Assembly (NCBI RefSeq): GCF_029227915.1
Contig: NC_079877.1
Coordinates: 3,284,001-3,348,000, forward strand
From: Hydractinia symbiolongicarpus
Taxonomy: Eukaryota > Cnidaria > Hydrozoa > Anthoathecata > Hydractiniidae
Direction of reading: 5' to 3'
DNA: 64,000 nt
The translations under genes were made by a program, and so were the position numbers. Numbering within the stretch: position 1 is the first letter of the stretch; the number at the start of each line of letters is the position of its first letter. This document shows positions 26,101-34,893 of the stretch, in pieces. A model generated the notes under the pieces. It did no database searches. It saw only the letters and a list, made by a program, of their open reading frames with translations, and was not told where the DNA came from.

Positions 26101-29100
26101 AAATGAATCGCTACCACATTGTCCAGTGTAATCGCTGAGTTTCGGCAATCATGTCAAATTAAGAAGAATGTTCTTTCTTGGAGTCCAATTGTCTCATTTA
26201 TCACACTTATGAGGTCACAGTCCAAAGTTAGTTCAATTAAGTCCCACAGTCAATCGTTTCACTGTTAGAACGATGCAACCTAGTAATATCCGAAAAATAT
26301 CGCTAAATACATGTTGGTACGAATATGTGACCGAACCGTTGTAACTCAAACGGATTGACACCGTTAGAAAGTCAATGAAATGTACTTTTTGAAGCTGTCT
26401 CTATTTTTCCAGCGTAAACTAACGGCTAGGATTGGTCCCACAGTAAAAAATGACTTATTCATCTTAATTTTTACATAAAGCGCTACCACAGCGCCAAGAG
26501 TAATCGCTGAGTTCCAGCAATCATGTCAAATTAAGAAGAATGTTATTCCTTGGAGACCAATTGGCGCATTTATCACATTTATAAGGTCACACTCCAGAAT
26601 CAGTTAAATTAATTCCCACAGACAATCGTTTCACTGTTAAAAGCGATACAACTTAGTAATATCGGAAGAAAATCACTAAATGCATGTTGGTACGAATATG
26701 TGACGCAACCGTTGCAACTGAAACCGATTGACACCGTTAGAAAGTCAATGAAATGTAGTTTTTAAAACTGCCTCTATTTCTTCAGCGCGCGATAACGGCC
26801 AGGATTGGTCTCACAGGAAAGAAAAACTTATTTATCTAATTTTTTAAATAAAGTGCTACCACAGAGCCTAATGTTATCGCTGAATTCCAGCAATCATGTC
26901 ATAATAAGACGAATGTTATTCCTTGGAGACCAATTGCCTCATTTATCACATTTATAAGGTCACAGTCCAGAATCAGTTCAATTAATTCCCACAGTCAATC
27001 GTTTCACTGTTAAAAGCGATCCAACTTAGTAATATCGGTAGAAAATCACAAAATACATTTTGGTACGAGTAGGTGACGCAACTGTTGTAACACAAACGGA
27101 TAGACACCGTTAGAAAATCAATGAAATGTGGTTTTTGAAACTGTCTCTATTTCTTCAGCGCGCAATAACGGCTAGGATTGGTCCCACAGAAAAAAATGAC
27201 TTATTTATCTTAATTTTTAAATAAAGCGCTACCACAGCGCCCAGTGTAATCGCTGAGTTCCAGTAATGATGTCAAATTAAGAAGAATGTTATTTCTTGGA
27301 GTCCAATTGTCTCACTTATAACATTTGTAAGGTCAAAGTCCAAAATCAGTTCAATTAAGTCCCACAGTCAAACGTTTCACAGTTAAAAGCGATGCAACCT
27401 AATAATATCCGATTACTATCGCTAAATACATGTTGGTACGAATATGTGACGCAACCGTTGTAACTCAAACGGATTGACATCGTTAGAAAGTCAATGAAAT
27501 GGAGTTTTTGAAACTGTCTCTATATCTTCAGCGCACGCTAACGGCTAGGATTGGTCCCACAGTAAGAAAAGACTTATTTATCTAAATTTTTAAAAAAAGC
27601 GCTACCACAGAGCCTAATGTAATCGCTGAATTCCAGCAATCATGTCAAATTAAGAAGAATGTTATTCCTTTGAGACCAATTGCCTCATTTATCACATTTA
27701 TAAGGTCACAGTTCAAAATCTGTTCAAATAATTCTAACAGTCAATCATTTCACTGTTAGAACGATGCAACCTAGTAATATCTGAAAAATATCGCTAAATC
27801 ATGTTGGTACGAATATGTGACCCAACCGTTTTAACTCAAACGGATTGACACAGTTAGAAAGTCAATGAAATGTACTTTTTGAAGCTGTCTCTATTTCTTC
27901 AGCGCAAACTGACGGCTAGGATTGGTCCCACAGTAAAAAATGACTTATTCATCTTAATTTTTAAATAAAGCGCTACCAAATCGCCCAGTGTAATCGCTGA
28001 GTTCCAGGAATCATGTCAAATTAAGAAGAATGTTATTTCTTGTAGTTAAACTGACTCATTTATCACATTTAAAAGGTCAAAGTCTAAAATCAGTTCAATT
28101 AAGTCCCACAGTCAAACGTTTCACTGTTAAAAGCGATGCAACCTAGTAATATCCGAATACTATCGCTAAATACATGTTGGTAAGAATATGCGACGCAACC
28201 CTTGTAACTCAAATGGATTGACACCATTAGAAAATCAATGAAATGTAGTTTTTGAAACTGTCTCTATTTCTTCAGCGCGCGATAACGGCTAGGATTGGTC
28301 CCACAGTAAAAAATGACTTATTTATCTTAATTTTTAAATGAATCGCTACCACATTGTCCAGTGTAATCGCTGAGTTTCGGCAATCATGTCAAATTAAGAA
28401 GAATGTTCTTTCTTGGAGTCCAATTGTCTCATTTATCACACTTATGAGGTCACAGTCCAAAGTTAGTTCAATTAAGTCCCACAGTCAATCGTTTCACTGT
28501 TAGAACGATGCAACCTAGTAATATCCGAAAAATATCGCTAAATACATGTTGGTACGAATATGTGACCCAACCGTTGTAACTCAAACGGATTGACACCGTT
28601 AGAAAGTCAATGAAATGTACGTTTTGAAGCTGTCTCTATTTTTTCAGCGCAAACTAACGGCTAGGATTGGTCCCACAGTAAAAAATGACTTATTCATCTT
28701 AATTTTTAAATAAAGCGCTACCACAGCGCCAAGAGTAATCGCTGAGTTCCAGCAATCATGTCAAATTAAGAAGAATGTTATTCCTTGGAGAACAATTGGC
28801 GCATTTATCACATTTATAAGGTCACAGTCCAGAATCAGTTAAATTAATTCCCACAGACAATCGTTTCACTGTTAAAAGCGATACAACTTAGTAATATCGG
28901 AAGAAAATCACTAAATACATGTTGGTACGAATATGTGACGCAACCGTTGCAACTGAAACCGATTGACACCGTTAGAAAGTCAATGAAATGTAGTTTTTGA
29001 AACTGTCTCTATTTCTTCAGCGCGCGATAACGGCCAGGATTGGTCTCACAGGAAAGAAAAACTTATTTATCTAATTTTTTAAATAAAGTGCTACCACAGA

Positions 29101-32100
29101 GCCTAATGTTATCGCTGAATTCCAGCAATCATGTCATAATAAGACGAATGTTATTCCTTGGAGACCAATTGCCTCATTTATCACATTTATAAGGTCACAG
29201 TCCAGAATCAGTTCAATTAATTCCCACAGTCAATCGTTTCACTGTTAAAAGCGATCCAACTTAGTAATATCGGTAGAAAATCACAAAATACATTTTGGTA
29301 CGAGTAGGTGACGCAACTGTTGTAACACAAACGGATAGACACCGTTAGAAAATCAATGAAATGTGGTTTTTGAAACTGTCTCTATTTCTTCAGCGCGCAA
29401 TAACGGCTAGGATTGGTCCCACAGAAAAAAATGACTTATTTATCTTAATTTTTAAATAAAGCGCTACCACTGCGCCCAGTGTAATCGCTGAGATCCAGTA
29501 ATGATGTCAAATTAAGAAGAATGTTATTTCTTGGAGTCCAATTGTCTCACTTATAACATTTGTAAGGTCAAAGTCCAAAATCAGTTCAATTAAGTCCCAC
29601 AGTCAAACGTTTCACAGTTAAAAGCGATGCAACCTAATAATATCCGATTACTATCGCTAAATACATGTTGGTACGAATATGTGACGCAACCGTTGTAACT
29701 CAAACGGATTGACATCGTTAGAAAGTCAATGAAATGGAGTTTTTGAAACTGTCTCTATATCTTCAGCGCACGCTAACGGCTAGGATTGGTCCCACAGTAA
29801 GAAAAGACTTATTTATCTAAATTTTTAAAAAAAGCGCTACCACAGAGCCTAATGTAATCGCTGAATTCCAGCAATCATGTCAAATTAAGAAGAATGTTAT
29901 TCCTTTGAGACCAATTGCCTCATTTATCACATTTATAAGGTCACAGTTCAAAATCTGTTCAAATAATTCCAACAGTCAATCGTTTCACTGTTAGAACGAT
30001 GCAACCTAGTAATATCTGAAAAATATCGCTAAATCATGTTGGTACGAATATGTGACCCAACCGTTTTAACTCAAACGGATTGACACAGTTAGAAAGTCAA
30101 TGAAATGTACTTTTTGAAGCTGTCTCTATTTCTTCAGCGCAAACTGACGGCTAGGATTGGTCCCACAGTAAAAAATGACTTATTCATCTTAATTTTTAAA
30201 TAAAGCGCTACCAAATCGCCCAGTGTAATCGCTGAGTTCCAGGAATCATGTCAAATTAAGAAGAATGTTATTTCTTGTAGTTAAACTGACTCATTTATCA
30301 CATTTAAAAGGTCAAAGTCCAAAATCAGTTCAATTAAGTCCCGCAGTCAAAAGTTTCACTGTTAAAAGCGATGCAACCTAGTAATATCCGAATACTATCG
30401 CTAAATACATGTTGGTAAGAATATGCGACGCAACCCTTGTAACTCAAATGGATTGACACCGTTAGAAAATCAATGAAATGTAGTTTTTGAAACTGTCTCT
30501 ATTTCTTCAGCGCGCGATAACGGCTAGGATTGGTCCCACAGTAAAAAATGACTTATTTATCTTAATTTTTAAATAAAGCGTTACCACAGCGCCCAGTGTA
30601 ATCGCTGAGTTCTAGCAATCATGTCAAATTAAGGAGAATGTCACTTCTTGTAGTCAAAATGACTCATTTATCACATTTATAAGGTCAAAGACCAAAATCA
30701 GTTCAATTTAGTCGGACAGTCAAAAAGCGATACAACTTAGTAATATCGGAAAAAAATCACTAAATACATGTTGGTACGAATGTGTGGCGCAACCGTTGTA
30801 ACTCATACAGATTGACACCGTTAGAAAGTCAATGAAATGGAGTTTTTGAAACTGTCTCTATATTTTCAGCGCGCGCTAACAGCTGGGATTGGTCCTACAG
30901 TAAAAATGACGTATTTATTTAAATTTTTCAATGAATCGCTACCACAGGGTCCAGTGTAATCGCTGAGTTCCAGCAATCATGTCAAATTAAGAAGAATGTT
31001 ATTTCTTGTAGTCAAACTGGCTCATTTATCACATTTATAAAGTCAAAGTCGAAAATCAGTTCAATTAAGTCCCACAGTCAATCGTTTCACTGTTAAAAGC
31101 GATCCAACTTAGTAATATCGGTAGAAAATCACAAAATACATTTTGGTACGAGTAGGTGACGCAACTGTTGTAACACAAACGGATAGACACCGTTAGAAAA
31201 TCAATGAAATGTGGTTTTTGAAACTGTCTCTATTTCTTCAGCGCGCAATAACGGCTAGGATTGGTCCTACAGAAAAAAATGACTTATTTATCTTAATTTT
31301 TAAATAAAGCGCTACCACAACGCCCAGTGTAATCGCTGAGTTCCAGTAATGATGTCAAATTAAGAAGAATGTTATTTCTTGGAGTCCAATTGTCTCACTT
31401 ATAACATTTGTAAGGTCAAAGTCCAAAATCAGTTCAATTAAGTCCCACAGTCAAACGTTTCACAGTTAAAAGCGATGCAACCTAATAATATCCGATTACT
31501 ATCGCTAAATACATGTTGGTACGAATATGTGACGCAACCGTTGTAACTCAAACGGATTGACATCGTTAGAAAGTCAATGAAATGGAGTTTTTGAAACTGT
31601 CTCTATATCTTCAGCGCACGCTAACGGCTAGGATTGGTCCCACAGTAAGAAAAGACTTATTTATCTAAATTTTTAAAAAAAGCGCTACCACAGAGCCTAA
31701 TGTAATCGCTGAATTCCAGCAATCATGTCAAATTAAGAAGAATGTTATTCCTTTGAGACCAATTGCCTCATTTATCACATTTATAAGGTCACAGTTCAAA
31801 ATCTGTTCAAATAATTCTAACAGTCAATCGTTTCACTGTTAGAACGATGCAACCTAGTAATATCTGAAAAATATCGCTAAATCATGTAGGTACGAATATG
31901 TGACCCAACCGTTTTAACTCAAACGGATTGACACAGTTAGAAAGTCAATGAAATGTACTTTTTGAAGCTGTCTCTATTTCTTCAGCGCAAACTGACGGCT
32001 AGGATTGGTCCCACAGTAAAAAATGACTTATTCATCTTAATTTTTAAATAAAGCGCTACCAAATCACCCAGTGTAATCGCTGAGTTCCAGGAATCATGTC

Positions 32101-32808
32101 AAATTAAGAAGAATGTTATTTCTTGTAGTTAAACTGACTCATTTATCACATTTAAAAGGTCAAAGTCCAAAATCAGTTCAATTAAGTCCCACAGTCAAAC
32201 GTTTCACTGTTAAAAGCGATGCAACCTAGTAATATCCGAATACTATCGCTAAATACATGTTGGTAAGAATATGCGACGCAACCCTTGTAACTCAAATGGA
32301 TTGACACCGTTAGAAAATCAATGAAATGTAGTTTTTGAAACTGTCTCTATTTCTTCAGCGCGCGATAACGGCTAGGATTGGTCCCACAGTAAAAAATGAC
32401 TTAGTTATCTTAATTTTTAAATGAATCGCTACCACATTGTCCAGTGTAATCGCTGAGTTTCGGCAATCATGTCAAATTAAGAAGAATGTTCTTTCTTGGA
32501 GTCCAATTGTCTCATTTATCACACTTATGAGGTCACAGTCCAAAGTTAGTTCAATTAAGTCCCACAGTCAATCGTTTCACTGTTAGAACGATGCAACCTA
32601 GTAATATCCGAAAAATATCGCTAAATACATGTTGGTACGAATATGTGACCCAACCGTTGTAACTCAAACGGATTGACACCGTTAGAAAGTCAATGAAATG
32701 TACTTTTTGAAGCTGTCTCTATTTTTTCAGCGCAAACTAACGGCTAGGATTGGTCCCACAGTAAAAAATGACTTATTCATCTTAATTTTTAAATAAAGCG
32801 CTACCACA
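26101..32808 (+). repeat. Satellite HOR domain: 6-mer (2235 bp) and 11-mer (4083 bp) units
   Basis: The unit start aaatgaatcgctaccacatt occurs at 26101, 28336 and 32419, so consecutive units are 2235 bp (six monomers) and 4083 bp (eleven monomers). The first six monomers of the second unit match the first unit. The third unit, starting at 32419, continues through the retroelement insertion: 28726 aligns with 34898, offset 6172 = 4083 plus the 2085-bp element plus a 4-bp target duplication. The second unit therefore preserves the uninterrupted (empty) insertion site at about 28723-28732. Variant markers include aaatcatgttgg (a 3-bp loss) and the Cag-less monomer near 30718. Non-coding. Confidence 0.9.
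32805..32808 (+). repeat. Target-site duplication CACA, left copy
   Basis: Satellite flank ends ...gctaccaca before the element, and the right flank resumes with cacagcgcc at 34894. The uninterrupted HOR copy near 28723-28732 reads gctaccacagcgcc, so CACA is present once there and twice here. This fixes the element boundaries. Confidence 0.75.
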
Positions 32809-32999
32809 TAGATTGCTTTATTTATAGTCGATAATGTACAAAAGATTTAAAATGTACTAATAAAATATACTAATAAAAAAAACTAATAATATATAATAAT
32901 AAAATACCATTTCTCTAGTAGAATCAATCCGGAAGCTTTTTGGCTGAAAAACATGAAAGACTCTACTGGAGAAGATGGTTAGTCTATTAAGACTAATTA
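32809..32999 (-). other. 3'UTR and terminus of half-LINE copy 1
   Basis: About 190 bp between the ORF2 stop and the satellite. It contains an AT-rich block of taataaaa-like units at about 32845-32905, an inverted repeat at 32906-32979, and a minus-strand AATAAA at 32817-32822, eight bases before the end. There is no poly(A) tail, which is typical for CR1-like ends. Confidence 0.7.
32906..32979 (-). other. 3'UTR stem-loop of half-LINE copy 1
   Basis: Arms 32906-32924 (accatttctctagtagaat) and 32960-32979 (actctactggagaagatggt) are inverted repeats. They pair with about 17 Watson-Crick pairs, one G-U, one mismatch and one bulge, around a 35-nt loop. In other non-LTR elements the 3' RNA structure is recognised by the reverse transcriptase; that role here is inference. 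The same structure is in copy 2 at 38334-38407. Confidence 0.6.
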
Positions 33000-33446
33000 A
33001 AATCGACTGTTTAAACAAAACGAATCTAGGACTTTACCAAGGTTTTCAAGAAAATAATCGCGGCGTTGATTGGGTGGTTTGTAAATGCCCAGTACAGCCC
33101 ATTTTTGTGCACGAAGGATAACTTCGATCCCAACTATTTCGATATCTTCAGGTAAAGAAAGGAGTTTTATAGCATTACTAATTATTTCGCAATTAACATA
33201 CAAAACCAATCCCCCGCCATTTTTGTTTCGGTCTCTTCGATAGGGACTTTTGAAACCATTTAAGGCAATTGAAGCATCGGTAAACGATTGATCAAGTTTC
33301 GATTCAGATATCAGCAGAATGTCCAAATGATCCTTGACAACCTCCTGTAAGGATAGTACTTTGCTTCTGAGTGAATTTATATTTAGATGTCCGATCAATA
33401 ATTTTGTGGGGTGCAATTTTTTATGTTTAATAGCGCGCAATCGTCA
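32997..33446 (-). pseudogene. Truncated ORF2: N-terminal APE-type endonuclease fragment, copy 1
   Basis: About 147 codons of an endonuclease-exonuclease-phosphatase domain, the enzyme that nicks the target. Conserved signs: GHLNINSLRSK at about residues 17-27 (structural Asn residues), SESKLD at 45-50 (metal-binding Glu), and YKPP at 120-123. The frame ends at CLNSRF just before the expected GD-x-N motif, so the catalytic GDxN and SDH motifs and all of the RT are gone; the fragment should be inactive. No ATG opens the frame: it begins after a TGA at 33444-33446, the first possible start is TTG at 33440, and it overlaps ORF1b by 46 nt in the -1 frame. An A-AAA-AAT heptamer in the overlap could feed ribosomes into it. 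Confidence 0.85.
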
Positions 33447-34243
33447 GCCACTATAATTTGTTGTTCTGACGAAACGTTGGATCCATGCTCGACTTGTAAG
33501 TATTTTTCTAAATGTCCGGTGAGGTTTTTAATTAGATTTTTTGTCCCTTGTTTGTTTAAATGAAGCTTACTGGCATTGAGATGATTACACGTGATGTTGT
33601 TATGCTGTATAAAGCCAATGTTTCGTTGAATACATAATTCACGTAAAAAACTGTTTACATAACCCGCCTTCATTTTCAATTTATCATCCCTCGTTATTAT
33701 TTCAGAAACTGAAACAATCATGTTTTTTCCCGTAATAACTTCAGTTGTCATATTTACAATTTTTGAAGCAATATTTTTAGGAGTTTCGTTAGACGGTAAA
33801 TCGTTCGTTCCAATATGAATAATTAAATGATCAGGATTAACTTCGTCCAGCGTTGGTTTCAAATAATTTACCATGTGCGCCGTTTTTGCACCAGAAAATG
33901 ACTTGACAATTATTTTTTGCTTTGATGTCAATTTGTTGTTAATTTTCCAGTGTGAGACATGCTTTAACATGCTATCTCCCACAATACAAGTTACGCTGTT
34001 TGATTCGGCAGGAATGGTTTCATCGCCTGTAGTTCTGCAAGCTTCATGATTCGTAATGGTCGGAAGGTTGTTATAGCCAGCAAGTTTTTCTAATCTATCT
34101 TTTAACGACTTTTGGTTTTTTTTTCCATATAATAAATTTTCTTTTCTGTGCATTTCTAATTTCAAATAGCTGTTTAGATAATGATTGTTTTCTCTCACTG
34201 TTCTTAGCTGAAGAAAATGATGATTGGTGTATAGAAATGTTGT
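33395..34243 (-). CDS. ORF1b: SGNH/GDSL esterase-like domain of half-LINE, copy 1
   Basis: Second part of retrotransposon ORF1. Residues are counted from a GTG codon at 34196-34198; the frame is open from 34243 and has no ATG until residue 16, so it was probably joined to ORF1a. SGNH hydrolase blocks are clear: VGDSM at 73-77 (nucleophile Ser76), HIGTNDL at 128-134 (Gly and Asn of the oxyanion hole), and SKLHLNKQG at 210-218 with catalytic His213. The usual acid Asp three residues before His is Ser here. Such esterase domains occur in ORF1 of many CR1/L2 elements; their role in retrotransposition is unclear, with lipid or membrane interaction suggested. The end overlaps ORF2. The domain looks complete in this copy, but its frame is out of register with ORF1a by one base. 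Confidence 0.85.
   Translation of the reverse strand, partial: TTFLYTNHHFLQLRTVRENNHYLNSYLKLEMHRKENLLYGKKNQKSLKDRLEKLAGYNNLPTITNHEACRTTGDETIPAESNSVTCIVGDSMLKHVSHWKINNKLTSKQKIIVKSFSGAKTAHMVNYLKPTLDEVNPDHLIIHIGTNDLPSNETPKNIASKIVNMTTEVITGKNMIVSVSEIITRDDKLKMKAGYVNSFLRELCIQRNIGFIQHNNITCNHLNASKLHLNKQGTKNLIKNLTGHLEKYLQVEHGSNVSSEQQIIVADDCALLNIKNCTPQNY
33416..33422 (-). promoter_or_regulatory. Candidate -1 frameshift heptamer A-AAA-AAT, copy 1
   Basis: On the minus strand the ORF1b frame reads ATA AAA AAT TGC. The heptamer A AAA AAT fits X-XXY-YYZ exactly in the zero frame. A -1 slip gives AAA AAA TTG, which is the ORF2 frame. It lies inside the 46-nt ORF1/ORF2 overlap, and ORF2 has no ATG of its own. 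Other members of this group may use termination-reinitiation instead, so this is a candidate only. Confidence 0.5.
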
Positions 34244-34829
34244 TTATTTCTGTATCAAGAGAATTTTCGATAGAGTCATTAAGAGGATCATCGGACGTGT
34301 TTGTAGCAATACAAATTGGTGATAAGTTTGATAAAGAAGACGATGATCGATCTTTTGAATCTATGATAAATTGATCATCTGGGACTGACGCAATTTTTGA
34401 ATAGTCTGTGAACTTGCGTGAGTTTGTATCTGTAGAGGAAATTAACCCCGTCACGGAACAATGATTTTTCAGTTTAAAATGTTCGAAACATTTCATGTAA
34501 ATTTCCATACAGTTCGTCATTTCCCGTAACTGAGATTTTAAAACAATATTTTCCTTTTTGAGGTCATGAATACATGTTTCCAAATACTTCAATTTTTCGC
34601 AGTGTTGAGATTCTCTAAGTTTTTGTATGTCTTTAGTGATACTCAACTGAAACTTTTCGAACATACTTCTTAAATCAAAATTCTCACCATTTACATCAAC
34701 TTCGATGGTTTCATCTTCAGGTAGTACAATGCCATCTCTGTCAATATTTGAATTCAAATTTTCGGTATTAGAGCATTCATGATCCAAGCTACTCACGGAG
34801 CGAGTAATAATACGTCTTGCCACCGCCAT
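34095..34829 (-). CDS. ORF1a: N-terminal coiled-coil part of half-LINE ORF1, copy 1
   Basis: 244 codons from ATG at 34827-34829, 64 nt from the element's 5' end and preceded by an A-rich leader. Residues about 56-118 form a charged, leucine-rich helical stretch (DIQKLRESQ, KYLETCIHDLKKEN, LKSQLREM) likely to be a coiled coil. Residues 130-210 are Ser/Asn-rich and probably disordered. The end is Lys/Arg-rich. Non-LTR ORF1 proteins generally bind element RNA and multimerise; no zinc knuckle or RRM is visible here. The last ~150 nt overlap the ORF1b frame, and the A9 run at 34116-34124 is where the two would join. The 1a frame terminates shortly after the run. Confidence 0.8.
   Translation of the reverse strand: MAVARRIITRSVSSLDHECSNTENLNSNIDRDGIVLPEDETIEVDVNGENFDLRSMFEKFQLSITKDIQKLRESQHCEKLKYLETCIHDLKKENIVLKSQLREMTNCMEIYMKCFEHFKLKNHCSVTGLISSTDTNSRKFTDYSKIASVPDDQFIIDSKDRSSSSLSNLSPICIATNTSDDPLNDSIENSLDTEINNISIHQSSFSSAKNSERKQSLSKQLFEIRNAQKRKFIIWKKKPKVVKR
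34116..34124 (-). other. A9 homopolymer at the ORF1a/ORF1b frame change, copy 1
   Basis: Nine consecutive T on the plus strand (A on the coding strand). Upstream the coiled-coil frame is conserved-looking; downstream the other frame runs straight into the esterase domain, one base out of register. One base fewer in the run would make ORF1 continuous. A one-base slippage mutation is the simplest reading; programmed or transcriptional slippage is possible. Confidence 0.6.
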
Positions 34830-34893
34830 TTTTTTTGTAGCTGTAGGGACCTTAAACTCAGGGACCTAGAAATAGTGTGAGTTTTTTATCTGT
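34830..34893 (-). other. 5' leader of half-LINE copy 1
   Basis: 64-nt leader between the CACA target duplication and the ORF1a ATG. On the coding strand it contains two AGGTCCCT units 15 bp apart (34845-34852 and 34860-34867) and an A-run just before ATGGCGG. Whether it is the full natural 5' end is unknown. Confidence 0.55.

Larger units (their letters stand above)
32809..34893 (-). mobile_element. CR1-like 'half-LINE' element, copy 1 (ORF1 plus truncated ORF2)
   Basis: A 2085-bp insertion on the minus strand with precise ends and a CACA target duplication. Reading 5' to 3' on the minus strand it has a 64-nt leader, ORF1 (coiled coil, then SGNH esterase-like domain, split by a frame change), about 147 codons of ORF2 endonuclease, and a ~190-bp 3'UTR with a hairpin and a terminal AATAAA. 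The endonuclease catalytic C-terminus and the whole reverse transcriptase are absent. Keeping both ends while losing the middle is unlike ordinary 5' truncation; it suggests a non-autonomous internal-deletion derivative that would need RT from a full relative. ORF1 with an esterase is characteristic of the CR1/L2 group. No sequence is shared with the 6737-9781 element. Confidence 0.88.

Noticed and set aside
34845-34867. Two AGGTCCCT units in the half-LINE leader as an internal promoter
   Set aside because: Two short direct repeats are too little evidence, and no known core promoter element is recognisable; kept only as a description.
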